Part shown: one piece after another, positions 25,851-38,345 of the stretch
How positions within the stretch are numbered: position 1 is the stretch's first letter
Layout: each line of letters opens with the position of its first letter
Source of the DNA: Vespula vulgaris
Taxonomy: Eukaryota > Arthropoda > Insecta > Hymenoptera > Vespidae
Direction: 5' to 3'
NCBI RefSeq assembly: GCF_905475345.1
Contig: NC_066595.1
Location: 5,394,501-5,458,500, forward strand
DNA length: 64,000 bases
Made by a program: the position numbers and the translations under genes
Notes under the pieces: generated by a model
Databases searched by the model: none
What the model was told of the DNA's origin: nothing
What the model saw: only the letters and a program-made list of their open reading frames with translations

Positions 25851-26184
25851 TTCCTTTATTCTCATTATTTCTTCTTTTCTTCCCTTTAACTTTATTTTAC
25901 GTATACTTTAGACATATATACGTATACTCGCACGCTCATGTATGTATGTGTGTGTGTGTACGTGTGTGTGTGTGTTAACACATGTGTCTTATCTTTTTTC
26001 TTTGTTAAAAATATTGATAATAATAAGAAGAAAAATAGTAATTTTCAAATCGTAATTTTTGCGTTTATCAACGTAATCAATCGAAAAGCAGATAAGAGGA
26101 GTTGTACTTCTTTCGTTAGAATTCTTTTTTGTTTTTCTTTTTGTTTTAATTTTCCTCAGAATCATCGTCATTTTTAGTCGTATT

Positions 26185-26216
26185 TTCTTTTCTTTTCTTT
26201 TCTTTTCTTTTCTTTC
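26185..26216. repeat. TTTTC pentanucleotide repeat
   Basis: Six or so TTTTC units in a T-rich context. Confidence 0.9.
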
Positions 26217-27452
26217 ATTTTGTTTTTATGCGACACTAATTATAATAATAAGAGGAAATTGTGGACAAGTTTCTTCATTGTCTTCAACAATCATAAATAT
26301 CAAAATTCTATAATAGCGAAGTGCAATTTTGCCAATGCACGTAGTACATACATCCTCGTTGATCCTTCTTTTCTTCTATATTTTTTTTTCTTTTTTTTTT
26401 CTTTTCTATTTTACAACTATTCATAGAAGACTCGACAGTAATAGCTTTCTTATCTACGAGTGTCCTTAAGACGTTGAAGATGCACTTAACTAACAACGCG
26501 AAGGATTCTTGTGAAGGAGAAAAAAAAAGAAATAAAAAAGAAAAAATATGACGTGTTTCGTGTAAATTACACGAACGACGTTTTTTTTTCGTATTTTTTT
26601 TTTTTTTTATCTTCTCATGGTCGTAGCTTATCCGCGGATCGGTATTGTTTCCACGGTTGGTCTCACATCGCGAGCTCTATTCTTTCTTTCTCTTTTCCCC
26701 CTGTATAGATTTCTAGCTTTCTTTCTCTTTTCGTCACATCCGATCCCAGCGAATTTCAAACAAGCACTAGCGTGCGAACGTTCGAACCCCCCTAACTCAA
26801 TTTTATTTCTTCGTTAAGAAATATAAACGATATATTTTATATTTTTAAATGATTTCAAAGCATTTTCCCTAAGGATTTATTTTTATATTTTCGTAAACGT
26901 ATCTGTTAGTTTATATATACAGTTATACAGTTATCCGATCGTAATCTCGCATTCGCTTTTGCATTTCGATTGGAACATCGCTTTAATCCTAATAAATCTT
27001 TCATATCTTCCATCCTACATTTCCCTTTCCTCTTTAATAATATCTCAAATCGTTTAGAAGTTATAATTCTTGATATCTAATAATTATATGGAAATTAAGA
27101 ACAGATCGATCAACGTTTGTTATCTCATCTCAATGAAATAGATACTACTTAAGTCGATCGATTTGTTTTTCTTTTTAAACCCTTTAACCATACAAAATAA
27201 AGTTACAAAGGAATCACGAAGGTTGCCACAAATTTATGATCAATGAACGAATATAAATGAAAACAGAAAATGAAACGTATTATTATTAATACGTAATTTA
27301 ACGTTTTATCTATCGGATCGAGGATACAATATGTATGATATTTGCCGAGAGTCAACGAAACGCTTTGATACACCCGTTAGACGAAGAGAGTACTGAATTT
27401 TAAAGATAGCTATCTACTCTATCCCTTCTCTGTCTCTCTCTCTGTCTCTCTT

Positions 27453-27455
<3 letters not shown>

Positions 27456-27483
<28 letters not shown>
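27456..27483. repeat. TCTA tetranucleotide repeat
   Basis: About seven TCTA units between CT-rich flanks. Confidence 0.9.
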
Positions 27484-27691
27484 CTATTTCTCTCGTCCCT
27501 CTTCCTCTTTCGGTCACTCGCTGGTCAAATATTTGAAACAGGCCGTTTCGTCCCCAGCCCCAATTCGTCTCTCTTTCGCTACGTCGTAGTCCGATGGCTC
27601 GGTCCGGACAGCCTATTGACTCGGGACACGAGCTCTCTTCAAAGGGTGGAGAACGTTTTAAAAAAGAGAGCCTCTTCGCTGTGACGAGGGC

Positions 27692-27712
27692 GTCGCACGC
27701 CAGGCGTGCGAC
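27692..27712. other. 21-bp GC-rich perfect palindrome
   Basis: Arms GTCGCACGCC (27692-27701) and GGCGTGCGAC (27703-27712) are exact reverse complements around a single A. It lies in a GC-richer stretch (27540-27750) of intron 1. It could be a dimeric transcription-factor site or a cruciform-prone sequence. Confidence 0.85.
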
Positions 27713-28653
27713 AAGTAATCGAGAAATCGTTCGAAAAGAAACTCCCTTCGAAATTCTCTTTTGTCATATATATATACATATATATATACATATATTGTGT
27801 GTATGTGTACATATGCAAATTGTAACTTATCGTAGAACGATAGAGAGAAGGGGAGGAGGGATAAGAGAGAGGGAGAGAGGAAGAGATATTATCGTAAGAT
27901 AAGAAAAATAAATTGTGTAAGTTGGTCTGAGCGAATTTAACAATGAAGCTTAAAAAACTAACAACGTTCATAAAAAAATTGAATATACGATGTGTCCACA
28001 AAAAGGATTGTCCATTGTTCATGACGTTATCATAACACTTATCCACGCGTAGAAGAACTCGTCACATATTTGTACTTTCAAAGATAAAATTGTTGACTAC
28101 TATTACATTTCTTTTGATTTTTTTTTTTTTATCATCAAGAGCTAAGCGTAATTAATCGAATACTATCTGTTTTTTAATATAGATTTATTCTATTATTATA
28201 GTATCTCTTTGTTAATTAATCTTCAGAAAACAAAATTTATCGTTATTATATTGGTATTACGAGTGACCAGTGCTACGAGTACTATTTTAATTACTTTACA
28301 TGTTAATAATAATAGTAATAATAATAATAATTTATTTCGAGAGATGAAAGCTTTACGAGATAAAAACGATTTTCGATTCGTTTGCTATATCCCATATAGC
28401 AAATATCGAAAATTCTCGTCCTGCTTGAAATACAATTGGGTTTCTTTCGAACGAATCTCAAGTAGGATCGGTGTTCAATCGATGAAAATCGGACTCGCAA
28501 TTGTGTGATCGTTCGATTCGCAACGTTAATGGAGTAAAATTTCCGACATGAGCTAAAATCGAGCGCTATTAATCGAATATTGGTATGTCAGCCATGACAA
28601 TGGCAAAATCGAATTTCGTCCACGTCCTTTCTTGCAAAAGCGAATAGCCCGAG

Positions 28654-28654
<1 letters not shown>

Positions 28655-28699
<45 letters not shown>

Positions 28700-28708
28700 C
28701 TCTCTCGT
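28655..28708. repeat. CT dinucleotide microsatellite
   Basis: A CT run with one CG interruption near the 3' end. Confidence 0.93.
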
Positions 28709-28989
28709 TTAACCAAATTATTCGTTGCGATCAGTTCGAATTTCGATCCTCAATATCGTTATATGCACACGCATGAAAGAATCGAACGGTATCGACCGAT
28801 CTAGTCCTTGATCAACGACGATACTCAAATATTTCATGGTTTTATTAGACACTCATTTCTTTTCTCTTATGATCGCATAAATTGTATGCTCTTACGAATC
28901 CATTTCCAGAAAAAGAATCGAATCGCGATCTCTTGATCGATCTGTTCTCTCTAATAATATAAAACGAAGTGGAGGTAACCTGGCATGGG

Positions 28990-29360
28990 TGGATGGATGG
29001 ATGGATGGATGGATGTTTGGATGAATGGATGATAAGAGTCGAATGATAGGATTGAAAAGGGACGGAAGACAGATATTGGGGAAAGACAAAAATGTCAAAA
29101 ATATATATTTTTTGGAAAAAAATAATAATAGCTAACTTAAACGCGAACTACATGGTGTCGGTGGTTGGACGGACGGATGGATGGATGGATGGATGGATGG
29201 ATGGATGATAAGGGTCGAGTGATGAGGATTGGAAAAAGGACGAAGAGTGGAGACACACAAAAATACCAAAAATATATATACACTTTTTTGCAAAAAAAAT
29301 ATATATATATTATTTTTTTTTTTTCGAGAAAAATAATAATGGCTAACTTAAACGCAAACT
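28990..29360. repeat. Diverged tandem duplication carrying a TGGA array
   Basis: Two copies follow each other: about 28990-29150 and about 29163-29360. Each has, in order, an ATGG array, GATGATAAG-GTCGA, ATTG-AAAA-GGACG, ACAAAAAT-CCAAAAATATATA or the like, AATAATAAT-GCTAACTTAAACGC and a final AAACT/GAACT. They differ by substitutions, array length and an AT-rich insertion in copy 2, so the duplication is not recent. Confidence 0.85.
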
Positions 29361-29399
29361 TTATCCTCGGGATACAATCGTATAAGAAGAAAAAAATGA

Positions 29400-29720
29400 G
29401 AGGTAAACGCGAGCTCTTTCGCGCGTCGTACGGTTATTTCGAAATTGATTTACACGAACGTTGGAAAGTTTCTTCGCCGGTGGAAACTCGCTCGCGACCT
29501 TATTCGCTATTCACCAAAGTCTTTCCAGAGTTAAGAAGAAGGAGAAGCAGAGGGAGAAGGGGCAAGGGGGTAGGTGGAGGTATCGTTAAAGTTATCACGA
29601 CGCTCGCAACGTGTCGTTGCTTCGCCGTTAAGTAGAGCAAAGATTATGCGAGTATGCTTGTTTGTATCGCGTAATTTGCGCTACAGCAATAGGGAATAAT
29701 TAATCGGCTAATTAATGGAA
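29400..29720. promoter_or_regulatory. GC-richer intronic island with G-rich run and homeodomain-type sites
   Basis: Contains GGG, GGGG and GGGGG runs close together at about 29551-29570 on the + strand, and TAATTAATCGGCTAATTAAT at about 29699-29718, two TAATTAAT words 4 bases apart. It is open for 156 codons from 29165 but recognisable only as repeat translation followed by unknown sequence. Confidence 0.3.
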
Positions 29721-32700
29721 CGATCGAGCTCCAGTAACGAAGCGTCCAGGAGAAAGGCATCTTTTCAAGATCGAGGCAAAAGTCTATTAGATTGAGCTTA
29801 AACGGCTCGTTTATTCATCGTGAAAATGCAAATCGAAATCTCTCTCGCTTGAAAAAGCTTTCATATGCAATGATTTCTTTCAGGAAAAATTGTTTTTCTT
29901 TTTCTTTTTTCTTTTTTCTCCCTTCGAATAAAAACGAACGAAATGGATTTCATTTACGTCACACGGAAGTCATAACATTTATAAATATTTTATGATTTTA
30001 ATTTTCGAATTAAAGCTTCGTTTCCTCTCAACAGATATATGATCGATATTGTCGTACCATTCTGATAATTTTCACGCATTGCCATTGTACTCTTGTTATT
30101 AACACTGCGTAATATTCGCACTTATTTTTCTCGTTTCGCTTTAATGCGTCAGATAGAATCACCATTGTGCTACATTTTAACATTAAAATCTTTATAATGG
30201 CGTATATGTAAAACTTGGAATGAAATCGATGAATTTGTTCGAAATTTTAATTCGAAATACCTTCGCGTCTTAAAAAAATTTTCTTTTAGATTTTAATGAA
30301 ACAGTTTCGAACAATTTCGTTTATTTTTAACGTAAGAGTTTATAACTAATAGGCATATCGTAAATATTCGAACGTTCGATCTAAAATATTAAACAGGAGT
30401 TTTCGCAAAGGTACACAAACTGTCTGTAAAATTTTATTGTGTTCGGTACAGCCAGTTTGTTGATAAGTTTTCGTCTAAAACTTCAAATGGAAGTCTTTCC
30501 ATCAAAAGTTATAGCGGGGCAACGCTTTTCGCGATGGTGATTACATAAGGAACTTCCTATGATCGTGCCAAAAAATGAATACATAAAAAAATGGTAATAT
30601 TTATTATAGCTATATATATATACACACACACACATCTACATAAAAAATATTGAAATTTTCATGAAATATTATACACGTAAGTATATCTTTTTTAGAATTT
30701 AAAGTCGATCGACTTTCCGTGACAAAGCTGGTTTATGCATAAGTATCAATCCAATCGCTTTCACGTTACAGGAAGTTCTTTGGTTCAGGTTCGACCGGTT
30801 TCTCGTTAGATCCAAAAAAAAAAAAAGAAAGAAAGAAAGAAAAAGAAGAAAAGAAGAAGAAAAGAAATTAAAAAAAATCACGTAGGAGATCTCGAACTTT
30901 CTATAATAATCGACAAAATTGGATGGCGTCGAGTGTCGAGTGGCAAACGCGTAAAGTTTTCGTTTCTCCATCTTTCTCTCTTTTTCTCTCGTGAGAGAAT
31001 CATAGAAATAACCTTGCAGTTACATAAATCGCGCTGACTACGATTTATTTTTGCGCGTTAGACGCAGAGAGAGACACGAAACCACGAACTATCTAGACTA
31101 TGTTGAAAGGGGAAACGCGTCATGCGTATACACGAACACAAAAGCAAGTTTCTTCCTCGTCTATGATGCTCCGTCGTCTTTTACGATTAGATACTCTCAT
31201 CCAATTTCCATTCGGCACATACGTGAATCATATCGCTTTACAATCACCGAGTATACTCACGATACCTATAGAGTAATGATCGACGTTGTCTACGTTTAGT
31301 TCGAAACATCTCTCGAAGTTTTCATCATTAGAAAACTACAATAACAACAAAACAACAACAAAAATAATAAAGCTATAGAAATAATGATAAATATTGTGAA
31401 ATTTTTTCTTCGATATGAATGATAGATATTATTTAAAAATTTTACGAGGTCTCATTAAAGGGTAACATACAACTAACATCATAATTGAAATTATTTGAAC
31501 GATGACGTTGACGGATGAAAAAGTGATGGATTGGAAAGAAAAATAAAGGATCGAATTAGTCGATATTTCCAAACGCGTTAAACAATGCACGCTTCGTTAA
31601 CACGATTTCATTTTGGAAAGTTTCCAGTTCAGCAATGATCTTTGACATATTATTTTGAAAATATCTACGAATTTAACCGACCACCAACGAAAGAACGTTG
31701 TATCGAGGGCTGGCAAAATTCCTGAGTTCCACGGAAAACTCGGATACGAGGTTTTCGTCTAAAGATAACTCTTTGATCATCTTATTATGATGTCTTTCTT
31801 CGAATCAACTGAAAATCAAGTTCATCGCACCCGTCGGAACTCTCTTTTATCAATGATTTATCTTTTATTAACGATAAGATTGTCACGAATTGTCGAATTA
31901 TTTTCGAAAAATTTTTGTCCATTTATTATTTCGAGCTTTCTATTCGTTCAAGCGCGCATACGCGTGACGTTACGCGGATGTGTATATAAGCGTAGATGTT
32001 ACCGAATTGTTTTGGAGTAATTGGAACGTTGTATGAGAATGATCAACGTGATTGCGGTGAAATGCGAATGCGAATTCGACGATGACACATTAAGCTTCTC
32101 ACGCTAGCATATCGAATTAAAGTTTGTCGTCAATTTTATTGCTTATATAGAGATATTTATAACAAGAGAAAGAAAACGATAAAGACTACCGTAAAAATAA
32201 TATTAATCATTGATCGTTAATAGTAAACCAGATTGTGAATCAACGATCTCTAATTCATAATTGAAAACCATCATCCTTAATTACGTAAGATATTAGTTAA
32301 TTTTGTTTGTTAGACACGATGTTATAGTTACAAGGAATTTTTCGTACCGTACATACTTTCGACTTACATACGTTGTATATTACTACTATTAAGCGATACT
32401 TTGGAAAAGTAACATAAAAATAGAAAAAAAAGAGAAACGTTATCATAGTTATCGATTCGCACGCGATACCACTAACTCGTCTCGTCTTATTGTTCCCGCC
32501 TTACTGCTTCTGACGATACCCTTTCTCGGAATATACTTTTTTTTCTCGCCTCGCGGGACACTACAGAGAGAGTCCATTGATAGAGTGCGTTTAATAATGT
32601 AATATTTGATCGACGTGTCAAGTGGATTCCGTGCCACGCTACACATACGTAACGAAATAACGCTAAATTGCTTGCAAGTCGATACTCGTGAAAATAACCA

Positions 32701-33940
32701 TTTTAACCCTTTGCACTTGGAAATTCCGTTATACTCGGCATGAATATTTCTCATAAATGTACGTTTGTGTTTCGCATAAATGTACGATATAAAAGAAAAA
32801 ATAATAAATTAACTAAATAATTTACGATTAAAACTTAATATCTTCCATTTGAACTTAGAGAATGTTTAAACGATGCAAACGAATTTTTTGAAAAATTTAA
32901 AATAATTATAGTCCACTTTTAATAATTTCAATAAAATTTAAGTTCTAATGAAAATCGTCATTATTTATGTATCGTTATAAACCGCACATATTGTAAAAAT
33001 GTATAAAAAGGAAACCTACATTTCCGCGTAGGACATACAGAATGGGTACGACCAACGTGATTCACGTTAATGGGTAACGTTATTTTAAGTATTCCACCGC
33101 AATTTCTATTTATTTGAATTTAATTCTATTCCACGCGTGTACAATTTTTTTTATTTTTCCTATTTTTTCTTTGTTTTCTTCTTTTTTTTTTTTTTAATGA
33201 ATTCTTTAACTTTTAAAATGCTTGTCATTTTAATACCGAAAATCAGATTGAATTAAAATTAATCGTTGATCTTTGTAGAGTATATAACTTGATTTTTGGT
33301 ATAAATTTCAAGTTCAATCTCAATCATTTTGACTGTGAAATCAATATGTTCTTGCATTCACAAAAATGCATATGAATCCGTATACGTAAAAATACATTCC
33401 AAAAATATTCCATAAATGGAGATCTTTCGTCAAATTCGTAAATTGGAATTTTCATTCGTCCGCCATCTTTGATTGCTTCCATAAAAAAAAATAAAATAAA
33501 ATAAAATAAAATAAAAAATTACAGAGAAATTCATGATTATGCCTGATATTATTTTTAAATATTCCTTCAAAGTTTAAATTCTTTTCGTTCCACGCAAAAT
33601 TTTTTATGAACATTTTAACTTTTCAAAATAATATTATTTCGAAACTAGAAGTCTAGTTCGAATGAAACGAAATTACTCGTCAATCCACGTTGAAAGTAAC
33701 TTCATTTTTGATATAAATTTTAAGTCAAGCGATCCAATCGTTTGAACGATAAAGTGGACACAAGTGTACACGGACGCGAGAACGCACACATACAAACACG
33801 AATTTAAATGTTGTTACGTAAACTATATAAGTATTCAAAAAAATGTTTACGTATGTATACTTCAAGTAGTTTCGAAAATAATCATCTGTTATATTTTTCG
33901 GTGTATCGAGAACATGAGAAAGTCTCTGGAGTCGTGTCTA

Positions 33941-33945
<5 letters not shown>

Positions 33946-34039
<94 letters not shown>
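33946..34039. repeat. GA dinucleotide microsatellite
   Basis: About 90 bp of GA. The Arg-Glu and Leu-Ser open frames over it are repeat translations. Confidence 0.95.
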
Positions 34040-34059
34040 GGAGGAAGAAAAGAATTCGA

Positions 34060-34472
34060 TGCAAAAGTGGATGGTGCCGACGTAAAAGGTCGCTTCCCGT
34101 AGATAGAAGAACCGCTTGGTAGAGTTTGTAACTGTTACGTCGCGAGGACGATAAAGAGGAAAACATTTTCGCGAGGAAAGTGTCTCGGGAAAATATCTTC
34201 TAGGCCCGCTTAAACATAAAATGCGCGGGCTTTAAATAACTTCATGCGGTGAATTACGGAAGCGTCGCTTTGGCGAGGTTGCCCTCTGTGTTTCGTAGCG
34301 ATGCTGTTGGTGGTTGACTCTTGCGTTCTCCTACGAGACATCGGCAATTCTCTCGCGCAAATATTGCTGGTGTTTGTTTTAGTGAGGTCCCTACGACAAC
34401 GGAACACAATAATTCAGTGCGAGTGCGAGCAGGATGGCTAAATTCTGTCACCTTTCTCTTTCTCTCTCCCTG

Positions 34473-34506
<34 letters not shown>

Positions 34507-34690
34507 AAATGTGCAAGCATACACGTACACGTTCGAGAGAGACCAGGCAACACGCGAATCGTAATGACGGCGTGCAAATTCCTGTACGTGGCTGATGTAG
34601 TCCGAGCCTTCATCTACGCGGAGAATCTACGGTTTGTTTGTCAATCCGCCCGATGTCAAGCTATACTTCGTTCGATGCACATAGACGCGC
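34060..34690. promoter_or_regulatory. GC-richer island between GA and CT arrays
   Basis: A GC-rich, low-repeat block of about 600 bp bounded by a GA array on the left and two CT arrays on the right. It is open in several frames on both strands. GCCCGC (about 34204) and GCGGGC (about 34225) are inverted arms around an AT-rich loop. No domain recognised. Confidence 0.28.
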
Positions 34691-34700
34691 ATAGATGCAG

Positions 34701-34751
<51 letters not shown>

Positions 34752-34829
34752 ATCTATCTCTCTCTCTCTCAAGCTCACATCAGTTTGCGTTTGCATTCTC
34801 TGAAATTGTACATACCGCTCTGCACACGA

Positions 34830-34872
<43 letters not shown>
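34479..34872. repeat. Cluster of CT microsatellites
   Basis: CT runs at about 34479-34502, 34701-34770 and 34831-34870, the last two separated by 60 bp of unique sequence. Confidence 0.93.
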
Positions 34873-34873
<1 letters not shown>

Positions 34874-37815
34874 CTCTACCGCTTCAGAGTAAACCGCAGG
34901 TCGCTTCCATAAATTCCAAATCATCTGGAAGTCTCCGTTTCCACGCGAAATCATAGAAACTTGAAACTGGAAAATACGATGTACGGATCGAGATGGGTAA
35001 ACGATTTCGCCTACGTTCAATAAAATTCACTTCAGACCGATGCGAAAACTCCGATCGAGAAAACGCGACAAAAATGGATTAGAAGAGAGGAACTCGAAAC
35101 GTTTCAGGACGGTTCGATTGTCGACGTATGCTTTTTAAATAAAGATAGGAAATATCGAGAGACTTGGAAATTTTATTCCAATAAGACATTTGTTTTCGAA
35201 CGTTTACATTCTCTCTCTTTCTCTCTCCCCTTCCCTCTTTCTCTTTCTTTCTTAGAGTATGCTTTGGAGAATTACGATGGTTGAAAAAATAATTTGAAGC
35301 AATAGAAAATGTCTTATTCATGAAATGCACCTATCATTATAGAGCCCTTTGTTAACATCTCAAAAATTATTGTGTCTAAATATATTCAATAATGAAAACC
35401 ATAAGATTTATTAATCGAAAATCTAAATGTTGTTGTTATTATTAACAAAAGTATCGTCAAATAAAATGATGTCATTCGAAATGGTTCGAATGTTCCTTTT
35501 AGGATCTATAATGCATTTTTGTAATAAATCGTTTTATAACGTTGTCTGATCGTGTTTATTTGTTTAAATATGACTAACTATATGTAATTTATATATAATT
35601 TTCAAATATGATTAGAAAACAAATATTTGGAGAACATAGTTATGCTTTCATTACGTGGAGGTTAGTACATGATCTACATACTAAAATTACATACTAATTA
35701 GTCATAGAACTTTCTTTGATCCGATCGAAGTCGATTGAGGGTACATCAATCATGACTTCGTTATAACTTACCCACGAGAGAAAGCATGATTTCTTTATTA
35801 AATAACGCGATTATCTCAACATAATTGACAAATTAATTGTGATCAAATTAATAATGATCAAATTAATTGACATACCAGATATGTACAAAATATATGTATG
35901 TATGTTATATTAATAAATTTGAGTTGATTCATAAATAAATTTCATTATAAGTTATAATTAATGTAATTTATAGATATTAATTATAAATCTATGTTATAAC
36001 ATATAATTTAAACGATCAAGAAATCTTATATACTAATAAAATATATATACATATACTATACTTATACGAAATATGTAATTTAAATAGAAATTACAAATAG
36101 TATACGAAATTAAAAATTATGAAGGAAAAAACGAATAGATTAATTATTAATAATATTAATAATCGTTAATAAAATTGAAAAATTTACGTGTCAGAGAATA
36201 AGAGACTTAAATTTGTTTTAAAAATCAATATGTAGAATGGTTCGAACAAATAATTCAATGTTACAAATCCGATATCCTTAATTGTATCGTTAATTTTCTT
36301 TTTTTTTTTTGTATTTTTTTTTTTTTATGATTAACTTGTTAAGCGAAGAAATTTTATCGATCGATGAATGAATTTATTTCAAAACGAAATTTATTTCGAT
36401 TAAAAATAAAATGGAGAATTGATTTTTGCTCGATAGAAATGAGAAACGAATTATTCATTTCCCTTTTTGTGTTATGAAAGATATTAAATCTTCCTTGACA
36501 TATTAATTAGTCATTTTTAGTTAACAGATTAATAGGAAAATTAAAAATAAAGAGCACTTATATATTTATCGAGCTATTTTAATCATCAATGGATCAAATG
36601 AATTCACCAATCGTGCGCATCTACAGACAAATTTATTCAAATATTGCAGTAGATATTCAGTCTAATCGATGAACCTATGAAATACTCTTCGCACTTCAGT
36701 GATTAGAAAATTTCAGACGAAAATAGAAAATCTACGATCTACCTTATCGTTTTATTCCTTTACTATTACTAAATTTACTTTTCAATTTAATTACTTTTAC
36801 TTTATATATACGAATAATAATATATTTCAGAAACCACTTTCCACTTTTAATTAGAAATTTCAAATCACACTCCGCGTTTTTTCTGATCCTACTTACTTAA
36901 AATTAAATACATTCACACAGATGTTATTTGCTTATGCTTATCCATACCTATATTCAAAATGATTGTAAATCATTTATTGTAATATACACTAATCCACAAT
37001 TCTTACATACATTGTAAGAATGAAAAAGACTATTCTGCGTAAAAAATTATTCTGAATGGATACCTCCGTCATCGCAAATTTAAATATACACGCCTCATCT
37101 AATTTCTTAATTAATTAGGGATACGTGCTAATTTATAAAATCGTACACGATCACTAACACAATGATAGTTATCAGAAGAAGGGAACGTAAAACTAAATCC
37201 GTGTTTCTAACTTATACGAATATAGAACGAATGTGAACATTGAAAGCAGATGAGATCGAAGAAAGCGTGATTGATGAAGGAGAGGATGGCAACAGGAGGA
37301 AATTAATATACGAATTACTGAAAAAATATTCTCAGCTAAAATTAATTAACTTATTGTCAAAATCTACTAATAACTATGGGAAAATGGCTACTTTTATTTC
37401 TCTGAAAATATTTAAAAAGAAATTTCGTAATAATATGAGATAATTCTAAATTACGACATCTTACATTTTTATTCTATTTAATTCTAATTATAAAATTCTG
37501 AATGATTTGAAATAATTAAAAATCTCCAAAATAAACTCCACACTAAGTATATAAAACTAAAATTACGATTTTATATATAATATATACATTAAAGATGACT
37601 TTATTTTATCTATGACTATTTAAAGATAAAGTTATCTTAGAAAATAAGGAGTTTAATTTATCTTTAAAATATTAAAAATTTATATTTATATTTGATTAAA
37701 AAGTCCTCGCGAACGACCTCTTTTCTACAAGTGTTTGTTTTAATTAATTAATAAAATTATATTTACTTTTCCATTTTCGTAATCCAGGATCTACCATTGG
37801 AAATATCTTCTTGTT

Positions 37816-37821
<6 letters not shown>

Positions 37822-37873
<52 letters not shown>
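37822..37873. repeat. TA dinucleotide microsatellite
   Basis: An uninterrupted TA run of about 52 bp in a very AT-rich region. Confidence 0.95.
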
Positions 37874-37875
<2 letters not shown>

Positions 37876-38243
37876 ACATGTTAAAATAAATCGCGTTTAT
37901 ATCAATGCGGTGCTGCAATGCGTATTAAATTTTACATGTTCTGTTGACGAAATCAGATAATTAACAATTAGACATTTACGTTAAAATCGTGAAGAATAGA
38001 ACGAAGATAAAATACAAGTGCAATGAGGTATTTCTAATTATTTTTAATATTATAAATTAGAATATAAGATGATATTGAACTAATTGATATAAATAGCTGT
38101 GCAAGATAGATAAGAAATGTATCAACGGCAAATAAACCAACAAGAAGATTTATCTCGACATGATGAGTACTAAAGGGACTTGCATTTTTTTCACTCACTA
38201 TTTTTGAACTTCTAAGATAGTTCCAAACCACTCGTCTACTCTA

Positions 38244-38345
38244 TAAGTCGACATTGAAATGGGTTGATCCCTAGTAGGTTGAAAATGAGGTAGGTCGACA
38301 TTGAAATATGTTGAAAATGAAGTAGGTCGACATTGTAATAAGTCC
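38244..38345. repeat. Degenerate minisatellite, about 32-bp unit
   Basis: The word TAGGTCGACATTG (first copy TAAGTCGACATTG) starts at 38244, 38291 and 38323, each followed by related GAAAT and GTTGAAAATGA words. The last spacing is 32 bp; the first is 47 bp because of a partial extra unit. Confidence 0.8.

Noticed and set aside
33764..34166. Arg-Glu and Leu-Ser open frames
   Set aside because: They are translations of the GA/CT array.
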